Source: PALSA-505 sp035308365 (lineage in GTDB: Bacteria; Actinomycetota; Actinomycetes; Streptosporangiales; Streptosporangiaceae). From it: a stretch of DNA of 22,575 nt. The position numbers and the translations under genes are program-made. The stretch's first letter is position 1; every line of letters starts with the position of its first letter. Shown here piece after piece: positions 1-6,748 of this stretch. The stretch is taken from NCBI GenBank assembly GCA_035308365.1, contig DATGGU010000004.1:1-22575 (forward strand), read 5' to 3'. The notes below the pieces were generated by a model that was not told where the DNA came from, did not search any database, and was given only the letters and a program-made list of their open reading frames with translations.

Positions 1-1
1 C

Positions 2-2512
2 CCCGCATCGTCACCGATTTCCGAGCTTATGCTGCAGCGGTTCCCGTTCATCGACATGGTTATCCGCGGCGAGGGGGAACTGACCTTCGCCGAGACGCTG
101 CAGCACCTCACCAGCAGCAGCCCGCCAGCGGATGTCCAGGGGCTGACCTGGCGAGCCGATGACAAGATCATCTGTAATCCGGGCCGGAAGGTTCTGCCTG
201 AACTCGACGATCTGCCGATACCGGAGTTCGACGCGTATGGCATGGACCCGGACGCTGCCCTCTATATGGACGTGGGCCGCGGCTGTCCGTTCAAGTGCCA
301 TTTTTGCGCCACAGCGCCTTTCTGGAGCCGTCGCTTCCGGATGAAATCCATCGATCGTATCGTCACCGAACTGCTTCTGCTGCGCGACCGTTACAACCGT
401 AATCACGTTGGCTTCTCGCATGACATTTTCACCACGAACAAGGGGTGGACGCTGCGGTTCTGCCGTCAGCTTATCGACCACCCGATCGGCATGACGTGGG
501 CCTGCAGCACCCGCACCGACGTCATCGACCAGGAGATGCTTGAGGCGATGGCGGCGGCCGGCTGCGTCGAGATCTACTATGGCATCGAGACGGGCTCGCA
601 GGAGATGCAGAAGACGATCCACAAGAACCTGGACCTGAACCGGTCGCGGGAAATCGTGGAGATCACCGCCGACGTGGGCATCAGGCCGGTAACCGGCTTC
701 ATCGTCGGATATCCGATGGAGACGCCAGAGACGTTCAACGACACGCTCACCAGGTTCTTTGATTTTCTCCAGGTCGGCGGCTACCGCGCGCACGTTTTCA
801 CGCTGTGCCCGTTTCACGAAGCCCCGATGTATGCGGACGGTTATCACATCGAACGCCGGGCGGCGTACTTTGAGATGCCGCTGACCGAGGCCGCCGCGAG
901 GCACGGCGAGGAGTTGCGGACCAGCCATCCGGACGTCTTCACCAGCCTGCTGCGGTTCTCCACCCCGAAGGTCGCTGACCGCCTCGTGGACGGGACCGAG
1001 GAGATCGCATCCAGGCTGGTAGCGCTAAAGTCGGTGTTGCCCCGGCTGCTCGATCATTATGCGACGCCGCTGGACTGGTACGAGCGGTGGATCGACTGGA
1101 TCGAGAACTACAACGCCGAGCACCGGCCCTCTGCCAGCCTGCCGTTCCACGGTGAGATCGAGGACGTGCTGACGTTCCTGGAAGAAGAGCTGGGACGTCT
1201 GGGCCTGACGGACTCACCGCTGGCGGCGCTGCTGGCGTACGAGCGGGATAAGGCCCGCGCGAGCACCGAGCTGAGGAACTACCCGGGCCGTGAGCTGGAG
1301 GCACGGCTGGAGAGCGACCTGACTCAGGACACCGTGCTGACCCGTGGCTGTGACTACATGATCAGCCCGGTGGCCTACGACCTGGGTTTGCTGCTGAGCG
1401 GCGGGGAGGCACGCGCGGTGCCCGGCCGCCATGTGGTCCTGGCCAAGATCGAGGGCGAGGACGTGACCACCCTGCAGGTGGGGGAGCGTACCGCCCAGAT
1501 CCTGACCAAGGCCCGCCGGCCCCACCGGGTCGGCGATCTGCTGACGGCAACCGGTACCGGCCCCCTCACCGCTGCGGCCCAGGACCAGATGCTCGGCATC
1601 ATCCGCGCGCTGATACAGCGTGGTTTGCTGGTGCGCGTCGACCTCCGCGCCAAGCAGGAGGGCGGTACCCGCCCCGGTTCGCGCGGCGAGCATGGGCTAC
1701 AGGAGCGGTTCAACCACATCGCCCGGGCGTATGCCTTCTACGACAACCAGATGCTCGATCATCTCAATCCGCTGATGCAGGAGTACATCGCGCGCCAGAC
1801 GCTGTTCTTCCTGGGCACCTCGGACAGCCGGGGGAACTGTGACTGCTCCCTGCGCACGGGCAAGCCGGGGATCATGCGGGTCGTGGACGAGCGCACGGTG
1901 ATCTATCCCGAGTACCGGGGAAACGGGGTGATGGCCAGCCTCGGCAACATCATGGAGAATCCGCACGTCGGCATCTTCTTCGGGGATTTCTGCGACTCGA
2001 CGGTCGGCTTGCACGTGAATGGCCGTGCCTGCCTGGTCACCCATGACGGCATTCTCGCCGAGCTCACCGGGCGGGATGAACTGCTGGCCGAGGTGGCCAG
2101 GGAAGCCGGAAACCGGCTGGAGGTCTGGGTCCGCATCGAGGTGGAAGAGGCTTACATCCATTGCTCCAAGCACATCCCGCTGATGAAGCAGCTGGACAAG
2201 ACCGTAAACTGGGGCACCGACGACCGGCAGCGCAAGGGCGGGGACTACTTCCGGGTACGCTACCGCCGCACGTCGCTGCGGCCGCCCACGCCGACGGTCC
2301 GCCGCATCCTGGCGGGCGGCGGATATCCATCCGGTGCGCCGCGGACGCGACCGCCGGCCGTTAAGCCCCCGGCCCAGACCAGCACGAACGGATCGACAGC
2401 CACCGGATCGACAGCCAGCGGATCGACGACCAGCGGATCAGCAGACAGCGCGCCGTCCCGGCGCTACCTGCCGATAATCTCCCAGCCCCCGCAAGGCGAT
2501 TCCTGCTCCTGA
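2..2512 (+). CDS. B12-type radical SAM enzyme fused to a PPOX-like domain (5' end outside window)
   Basis: The frame is open from base 2, and the residues before the first ATG (base 29) continue a typical cobalamin-domain ending (RFPFIDMVIRGEGE), so the true start lies upstream. Counting from that ATG, the radical SAM cluster motif is C86-PFK-C90-HF-C93, followed by a standard B12-radical SAM core (YYGIETGSQEMQ, then GFIVGYPMETPET). After roughly residue 430 comes a stretch resembling a PqqD/RRE peptide-binding module (VVLAKIEGEDVTTLQVGERT, ending LIQRGLL). From about residue 555 a pyridoxamine-5'-phosphate-oxidase-like split-barrel follows (FFLGTSDSRGNCDCSLR, MASLGNIMENPHVGIFF), which normally binds FMN, F420 or heme. 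The end is a low-complexity Gly/Ser/Thr tail. Family knowledge suggests methylation or C-C chemistry at unactivated carbons. A role on the nearby 34-residue peptide is inferred from context. The gene contains no in-frame TTA codon. Confidence 0.85.
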   Translation, partial: PASSPISELMLQRFPFIDMVIRGEGELTFAETLQHLTSSSPPADVQGLTWRADDKIICNPGRKVLPELDDLPIPEFDAYGMDPDAALYMDVGRGCPFKCHFCATAPFWSRRFRMKSIDRIVTELLLLRDRYNRNHVGFSHDIFTTNKGWTLRFCRQLIDHPIGMTWACSTRTDVIDQEMLEAMAAAGCVEIYYGIETGSQEMQKTIHKNLDLNRSREIVEITADVGIRPVTGFIVGYPMETPETFNDTLTRFFDFLQVGGYRAHVFTLCPFHEAPMYADGYHIERRAAYFEMPLTEAAARHGEELRTSHPDVFTSLLRFSTPKVADRLVDGTEEIASRLVALKSVLPRLLDHYATPLDWYERWIDWIENYNAEHRPSASLPFHGEIEDVLTFLEEELGRLGLTDSPLAALLAYERDKARASTELRNYPGRELEARLESDLTQDTVLTRGCDYMISPVAYDLGLLLSGGEARAVPGRHVVLAKIEGEDVTTLQVGERTAQILTKARRPHRVGDLLTATGTGPLTAAAQDQMLGIIRALIQRGLLVRVDLRAKQEGGTRPGSRGEHGLQERFNHIARAYAFYDNQMLDHLNPLMQEYIARQTLFFLGTSDSRGNCDCSLRTGKPGIMRVVDERTVIYPEYRGNGVMASLGNIMENPHVGIFFGDFCDSTVGLHVNGRACLVTHDGILAELTGRDELLAEVAREAGNRLEVWVRIEVEEAYIHCSKHIPLMKQLDKTVNWGTDDRQRKGGDYFRVRYRRTSLRPPTPTVRRILAGGGYPSGAPRTRPPAVKPPAQTSTNGSTATGSTASGSTTSGSADSAPSRRYLPIISQPPQGDSCS
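2389..2448 (+). repeat. Four tandem 15-bp units in the 3' end of the radical SAM-PPOX gene
   Basis: Units begin at 2389, 2404, 2419 and 2434, with consensus CGGATCGACAGCCAG. The first three are nearly identical and the fourth has diverged. They keep the frame and encode GSTAT, GSTAS, GSTTS and GSADS, a flexible Ser/Thr/Gly linker just before the C-terminus. The copy number could change by slipped-strand events without a frameshift. Confidence 0.85.
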
Positions 2513-2548
2513 GCCAGCGGTGCCGGGCCAGGTGGCGATGCCGGTGAA

Positions 2549-3319
2549 TCAGGTGATGATGCCGAGGCGGAGGGCGCGAGCCACCGCCTCGGTCCGGTGC
2601 CGGGCGCCGAGCTGCTGAGACGCGCGCTCGATGTGATGGTTGACCGATGCGCTGCTGCTCTGCACCAGGCGGGCGATCTCCTTGCTGGTGTAGCCCTGGG
2701 AGAGCAGCATTAACATCCGGGTCTGCGCGGCCGTGAGCTGCTGGTGGTCACGGTCTGGTGGGTCGGCGCATGTTCGCGCCTGCATCATGTCGCGCAGAAT
2801 CTCAGGTTGCATCACCACCTCTCCGCACGCCAGCCGCTCCAGCCCGTTGATCAGCCGATCCACGCTGGTCGTCATGTCGAGCAGTCCCTTGGCCCCCTGC
2901 TGGTAGGCCAAAACGAGATCTTCCGGCCGCCGGTCCCTGACGACCAGCAGCGCACAGGTCATCGGATGGCGGCCGACCAGGGTCCGGCACATGTCGGCAA
3001 ACGCGGCCTGGGGGAACGGCGGGTCGGCAACCAGCAGGCTGAGCTGCGGCTGATACTGTTCGAGCGCCTGTTCCGCTTCGCTCAGCGTGCTTCCCGTGCC
3101 GAGCACTGTGAATTGCTGTCCGAGAGTGGTCGCCAGAGCCTGACAGAACAACGGGTTCGCCGCGACCACAACGATCCCCGCGGCAGCAGCGTTATCAATG
3201 TCCAGCCGGTGCACGGTGGCCGCGGCAGGCTGGATACCGATGTCGTCCCGGGTAAGGCTATGCATGCTGCCGGTCGAGCCTTCACATGAGGAATGGTCCA
3301 ACCGACTAGTCACAGTCAT
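2549..3319 (-). CDS. LuxR-family regulator with degenerate receiver domain
   Basis: The protein has 256 residues. About residues 48-170 resemble a response-regulator receiver (GIVVVAANPLFCQALATTL near the start, LLVADPPFP at the phospho-Asp strand). The usual Lys of the K-x-K/YLLKD position is replaced (GAKGLLDMTTS), and the acidic pair near the start is missing. Canonical phosphorylation is therefore doubtful and a ligand-sensing or constitutive form is plausible. The C-terminal HTH is a clear LuxR/GerE type (LTAAQTRMLMLLSQGYTSKEIARL). No histidine kinase is adjacent. The ATG at 3319 is preceded by AGGAAG 12-13 nt upstream. Codon 203 (bases 2713-2711) is TTA, which suggests bldA-dependent translation. 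The gene converges on the radical SAM-PPOX gene and diverges from the peptide operon, so it is probably a cluster regulator. Confidence 0.85.
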   Translation of the reverse strand: MTVTSRLDHSSCEGSTGSMHSLTRDDIGIQPAAATVHRLDIDNAAAAGIVVVAANPLFCQALATTLGQQFTVLGTGSTLSEAEQALEQYQPQLSLLVADPPFPQAAFADMCRTLVGRHPMTCALLVVRDRRPEDLVLAYQQGAKGLLDMTTSVDRLINGLERLACGEVVMQPEILRDMMQARTCADPPDRDHQQLTAAQTRMLMLLSQGYTSKEIARLVQSSSASVNHHIERASQQLGARHRTEAVARALRLGIIT

Positions 3320-3397
3320 ATGATTAACAAGCTTCCTGGCTCGGGACGGATAAGCCGGGAAAGGGTTACCGTATATAGTTGTCAGGCTTCCCTTGAA

Positions 3398-3412
3398 TAA
3401 CTGGAAGTTATG
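3398..3412. promoter_or_regulatory. 15-bp palindrome, candidate regulator site
   Basis: ATAACT-GGA-AGTTAT is a perfect inverted repeat with 6-bp arms in the LuxR/peptide divergent spacer, about 80 bp from the LuxR start. A TATAGT hexamer (3375-3380) lies just upstream on the plus strand. The size and symmetry suit a dimeric LuxR-type protein, and autoregulation is inferred. Confidence 0.4.
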
Positions 3413-3507
3413 ACCAAAGCCAGGACTGCTAGATCGGCAGTAACGATCCAGCCGTTTTACTTAGTTGCACATGCTACATGACATGTTCTCGCCCTACAAC
3501 TGCAGGT

Positions 3508-3543
3508 CATCGAGATCTTTTGCAAACTCATCGCGATCTTTCT
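3508..3543 (+). repeat. Direct repeat pair with 21-bp pitch
   Basis: CATCGAGATCTTTTG (3508-3522) and CATCGCGATCTTTCT (3529-3543) match at 12 of 15 positions and are offset by 21 bp, about two helical turns. They sit in the middle of the 553-bp gene-free spacer 3320-3872. The spacing is suggestive of a tandem-binding activator, but no promoter was recognised immediately downstream. Confidence 0.35.
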
Positions 3544-3728
3544 CAGGCACCGCACTCGAACTGCTCGCGTGGCCGGCTCGGGCGCATCATCTCGCCCCTC
3601 AACTAGATCATGGATAGTGGGACTCCTGAGGCTGAGCCTTGGTTACGAATACGCTGAGTCAGCTGGCTAGAACTGGTGTCAGCCCAGATCTTGGCGATCA
3701 AGGCGGCCACGCCGAACCCGTTTAGCGC

Positions 3729-3781
3729 TGGCGAAAATTCGTCGCCATGTTGGCGAAATTCCCAGTCCTGAGCAGGCGAGA
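3729..3781 (+). promoter_or_regulatory. Direct repeats about 22 bp apart, candidate SARP operator
   Basis: TGGCGAAAATTC (3729-3740) and TGGCGAAATTCC (3751-3762) are offset by exactly 22 bp. A weaker third copy, GGCGAGA, begins at 3775. SARP proteins typically bind heptamer direct repeats at 11- or 22-bp pitch, and this cluster encodes a SARP. The last repeat lies about 30 bp upstream of a TAGAGT -10-like hexamer (3813-3818). This is further than the roughly 8 bp seen in classic SARP promoters, so the assignment is tentative. Confidence 0.45.
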
Positions 3782-3812
3782 AATGCACTTCCTGGCGTCG
3801 CCCGCGTTCTTC

Positions 3813-3818
3813 TAGAGT
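3813..3818 (+). promoter_or_regulatory. Putative -10 hexamer of the peptide operon
   Basis: TAGAGT matches the common actinobacterial TAgrrT pattern. No convincing -35 stands 16-19 bp upstream, as expected of an activator-dependent promoter. It would give a leader of about 50 nt before the peptide ATG. Confidence 0.35.
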
Positions 3819-3872
3819 CCCGCTCGTGCGGCTATGGCTGGCCGCACTCCGCCGATTAGGGAGGTACCGCCA

Positions 3873-3977
3873 ATGACCCAAGTCGTGAGGCCCATGGGTG
3901 AGGACGAGCTCGAAGAGATCAAGATCCTTGAGGAGCGCGTGGCCACGGCCGCCGCACAGGTAGGAAGCCCGAAGTAA
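3873..3977 (+). CDS. Small acidic peptide, candidate RiPP precursor (34 aa)
   Basis: This short frame starts at ATG 3873 with GGGAGG about 8 nt upstream and ends at TAA 3975. It encodes 34 residues: an N-terminal MTQVVRPM, a very acidic probably helical stretch GEDELEEIKILEERV (residues 9-23), and a small polar tail ATAAAQVGSPK (24-34). It has no Cys, Trp, Tyr, Phe, His or Asn, so thioether or aromatic-crosslink chemistry can be excluded. It lies 201 bp upstream of the SPASM radical SAM gene in the same direction, the usual place for a precursor. The acidic helix would be the leader and the Val/Thr/Gln/Lys-rich tail the core. The coding assignment rests on the ribosome binding site, length, composition and context, since I recognise no homologue. 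It could instead be a leader peptide controlling the downstream operon. Confidence 0.6.
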   Translation: MTQVVRPMGEDELEEIKILEERVATAAAQVGSPK

Positions 3978-4069
3978 CCCACGCCTAGGGCGGGCGCATA
4001 GCCGCAACCGGGCGATTCCGGCTGCTGGTGCTGAGCCGGTCAAAGTGCAGCCCGCGTGCACGATCCAGT

Positions 4070-4106
4070 GCCGGCTGGGCTCACCGACACGGCGGACCCA
4101 GCCGGC
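4070..4106 (+). terminator. 10-bp stem-loop between peptide gene and radical SAM gene
   Basis: GCCGGCTGGG (4070-4079) pairs perfectly with CCCAGCCGGC (4097-4106) around a 17-nt loop. There is no T-tract. It is more likely a partial terminator or 3'-end stabiliser that leaves more precursor than enzyme message than a full stop, because the next gene has its own GGAGG but no obvious promoter. Confidence 0.5.
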
Positions 4107-4178
4107 CGCCCCCATCGCTGCTGGCCGCTGCGCGGTGGATGACTACTGACGTACTGACTGCCGGAGGTTTCAATAGCC

Positions 4179-5522
4179 ATGTTCCAGCACCTCGCGCCCT
4201 ACCATGGCAGGGCACCGCTGCCGGCCAAGACGCGCCCGCTCGTCCGCTATCGCAAGGAAGAGTTCGGCTATCTGGTCGCCTTCCCCGACGGCCACATGGG
4301 TATGTATGACGACGGGGTCCTCCCGCTGGCGCAGGCAGGACTATCCCAGGAGGAATGCGCCGGCCACCTCCTGCATACCCTGAGGGTCTCCCGTGAGTTC
4401 CACTTCTCCGCCCCGTGCATGGCCTGGGTGGAGATCACCCGGAGATGCAACCTGCGCTGCCCGCACTGCTTCGTCGAGGGCGGTATCGCCCGCAGCAGCG
4501 AGCTGACAACGAAGCGCATCTACTCTCTGCTGGACGAGTGGGCCGAGATGGGGGTGTTCTCGGTCGTGATCACCGGCGGCGAGCCGAGCGTTCACCGTGA
4601 CTTCCTGTCCATCGTCAATTACGCCTGGGAGCTTGGCTTCGTGATCGGCATCGCCTCGAACGCGGTGCCGCTGACCGACAGGGTGCTCGCCCAGATCCCG
4701 CACGACGACGTGATCGTCAGTGTCAGCCTGGACGGCATCCACGACCAGGGGAAGTACAAGGACGAGAGCGACTTTTCCTATGTGACCCGGCGGCTGCTGG
4801 AGATCCGGGAGCGTGGCTTCAATACCAGCATCATGACCACGACCACGCACGACAACGTGCGGGACCTGAACAAGATCATTACCTGGGCCGTCGACCACGA
4901 CATCAGCCTGCGGAGTGTGCCGTTCGTGCCGATGGGCCGGGGTGCTCGCTACCGGGAACTGGCCAACACCACCGCCGACGTCGACCTCGCCGCCGAGTTC
5001 TGGATCGCCGAGGAGCAGTGGGAGCGGGTCAAGGACAAGACCCTTGGCCTGTGTGCCGGCAAGGTGCTCAACTTCCTGCTCACCATGGTCTTCGCTACCC
5101 GGCGGTGCATGAGCGGCCGGGGCCTGGCCTACATCGAATCCGGCGGGGACGTGTACCCGTGTACCACCTGCTCAGGCAACAAGGTGCTACGCGCCGGGAA
5201 CGTCATGGCGGACTCGTTCAAAGACATCTGGAACGCCGACTGGGACATCCGGCAGATCACCTGGGACAACTTCAAGGAGACCTGCAAAGGCTGCCCGATC
5301 AACGACGACAAGTATTACTGCAGCAGCCGCTGCCCGAGTCAATCGAGCGTCTACAACGGCCGGAACATCTTCACCGGCTGCGGTTCGACGGAATTCCAGC
5401 GCCGCTCCGTGCTCCGGCGTGAGGAACTGTTCCGCGAACGGGTCATGGAAGAGCCCCTGGTCCCGGTCGGTGACGGTATCCCGCACCCGGACCCGGCTTC
5501 CCACGCGGAGGGATCCCGGTGA
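4179..5522 (+). CDS. SPASM-domain radical SAM peptide-maturation enzyme
   Basis: The protein has 447 residues and starts at ATG 4179 with GGAGG 11 nt upstream. Residues about 15-75 resemble a short PqqD-like recognition element (RYRKEEFGYLVAFPDGHMGM). The radical SAM motif is C90-NLR-C94-PH-C97, followed by the GGEPSVH SAM-binding region and SLDGIHD. The C-terminal SPASM region has C310, C328, C331, C369, C372, C381, C385 and C401, enough for two auxiliary [4Fe-4S] clusters. The family includes PqqE, MftC and sactisynthases, which modify ribosomal peptides or other macromolecules. The adjacent 34-residue peptide is the likely substrate. Because that peptide lacks Cys and aromatic residues, the product should differ from sactipeptides, PQQ or cyclophanes. 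The stop overlaps the next start by 4 nt (GTGA), so the two genes are translationally coupled. There is no TTA codon. Confidence 0.9.
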   Translation: MFQHLAPYHGRAPLPAKTRPLVRYRKEEFGYLVAFPDGHMGMYDDGVLPLAQAGLSQEECAGHLLHTLRVSREFHFSAPCMAWVEITRRCNLRCPHCFVEGGIARSSELTTKRIYSLLDEWAEMGVFSVVITGGEPSVHRDFLSIVNYAWELGFVIGIASNAVPLTDRVLAQIPHDDVIVSVSLDGIHDQGKYKDESDFSYVTRRLLEIRERGFNTSIMTTTTHDNVRDLNKIITWAVDHDISLRSVPFVPMGRGARYRELANTTADVDLAAEFWIAEEQWERVKDKTLGLCAGKVLNFLLTMVFATRRCMSGRGLAYIESGGDVYPCTTCSGNKVLRAGNVMADSFKDIWNADWDIRQITWDNFKETCKGCPINDDKYYCSSRCPSQSSVYNGRNIFTGCGSTEFQRRSVLRREELFRERVMEEPLVPVGDGIPHPDPASHAEGSR

Positions 5523-6748
5523 CCATCTCGCTGGACCACGTTCCCGCCGCCGGCCTCGGGCGGCTCCCCGCCGACATCGTCACCGCCGGCACGTCGTCGG
5601 GCCGGCCGACCTATGTCTACGACCTGATGACGCTCCGGGCGCGGTGCGCGGATATCGGGCGGCTGCCCATACGCCGCAAGCGCGTCTTTTTCGCCAGCAT
5701 GGCGAACGATCATCCACGGGTGATCGAGTGCATCAAGGACGAAGGTCACGGAGTTTTCATCAACTCCCGCAAGCACATGGAGATCGCGCTGGGCGCCGGC
5801 ATGCCAGTCGACCGGATGCTCTACGCGTCGAGCAACATGGTCAGCGAGGAGATGCGCGGCTGCGCCGAACGGGGCATCCGGGTGGTGCTCGACTCGGTCG
5901 CCCAGGTCCGCCGGTTCGGCCAAACCGCCGGATCCGGGCACGGGATCGGGCTCCGGGTGAGCGTGGGTTTCGTCGAGGGGGACAGCCTCCGCGACGATCC
6001 CGGTTACCGCTTCGGCGTCCGCCCGGACGAACTGCCCGAGGCGGTGGCCGTGGCGGGCGAGTACGGGGTGCGGATCGCCGGCGTGCACTCGTATTTCGGC
6101 ACCAACCTGACGGCGGCGCCGCTGGTGGACGGCGTCGGCAAGCTTGCCGACGCCGCCGCCACCCTCCCCGATATCGCGTTCCTCGATGCCGGCGGCGGGT
6201 TCGGGGTGGTCATGCCGGGCGAGCCGGTGTTCGACTTTGATGTCTACGCCAGCGGTGTCACCAAGCACCTCGATCGCCTGGAACAGCGGGTCGGGCATCC
6301 GGTCGAGTTCTTCCTCGAGCCGGGCCGCTACCTCGCCGCGAGTTGCGGATACCTCTTCGTCACGGTCGTGGACGTGAAGGAGCGCGCGGACCGCGTCTTC
6401 GTCGGCACGAACGGGTCGGTGGCCACCTTCCCGCGCCCGCTGATGTACCCCGACCGCGCCAGGCACCCGGTCGGTATTGTCGGGCGGAGCCTGCTGGAAG
6501 AGCCCGACTCCCGGACGGTCTACATCTCCGGCAGCTCGACGTACTCCCAGGATTTCCTGGCGCGGGACATCAGGCTGCCGCTGCCGCAGGTTGGCGACGT
6601 CCTGGTATTCGCGCACGCAGGCGCCTACTGCCGTTCCATGATGAGCCGGTTCCTCGGCAAGGATGAGCCGCTCGAGGTTGTGCTGGACCGCGAATCCGCG
6701 GCGGCCATGGCCGGGAATGGGGCAGGTGTGCTCGCGGAACGGGCCTGA
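5519..6748 (+). CDS. Fold-type III decarboxylase-like protein lacking the catalytic Lys
   Basis: The protein has 409 residues and starts at GTG 5519, inside the stop of the radical SAM gene. Its whole length aligns by motif with diaminopimelate/ornithine decarboxylases. The PLP-phosphate-binding elements are kept: Gly loop DAGGGFG (G225-G227), E267-P-G-R270 and GAY near residue 370. However, the YAxKAN motif that holds the Schiff-base Lys reads FFASMAND, with Met61 in place of Lys. The PLP-stacking His of the HxHxGS motif is Tyr192 (GVHSYFGTN), and the catalytic Cys of GPLCESGD is Thr341 (GSSTYSQDF). Either it does no classical decarboxylation and uses the fold for binding or other chemistry, or it belongs to a divergent subfamily. 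The clean reading frame and coupling to its neighbours argue against a pseudogene. A role in peptide tailoring is inferred. Confidence 0.8.
   Translation: MTISLDHVPAAGLGRLPADIVTAGTSSGRPTYVYDLMTLRARCADIGRLPIRRKRVFFASMANDHPRVIECIKDEGHGVFINSRKHMEIALGAGMPVDRMLYASSNMVSEEMRGCAERGIRVVLDSVAQVRRFGQTAGSGHGIGLRVSVGFVEGDSLRDDPGYRFGVRPDELPEAVAVAGEYGVRIAGVHSYFGTNLTAAPLVDGVGKLADAAATLPDIAFLDAGGGFGVVMPGEPVFDFDVYASGVTKHLDRLEQRVGHPVEFFLEPGRYLAASCGYLFVTVVDVKERADRVFVGTNGSVATFPRPLMYPDRARHPVGIVGRSLLEEPDSRTVYISGSSTYSQDFLARDIRLPLPQVGDVLVFAHAGAYCRSMMSRFLGKDEPLEVVLDRESAAAMAGNGAGVLAERA

Noticed and set aside
3469..3486. Three ACATG motifs in a row, possible operator
   Set aside because: The spacing is irregular and only the last copy is a palindrome; too weak to call.
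3603..4115. 170-residue minus-strand frame covering the peptide gene
   Set aside because: No motif and no ribosome binding site, and it lies over the promoter and peptide region; the 34-residue plus-strand gene is better supported.
4028..4309. 93-residue plus-strand frame before the SPASM gene
   Set aside because: It crosses the stem-loop and overlaps the true radical SAM start in another frame, and has no ribosome binding site.
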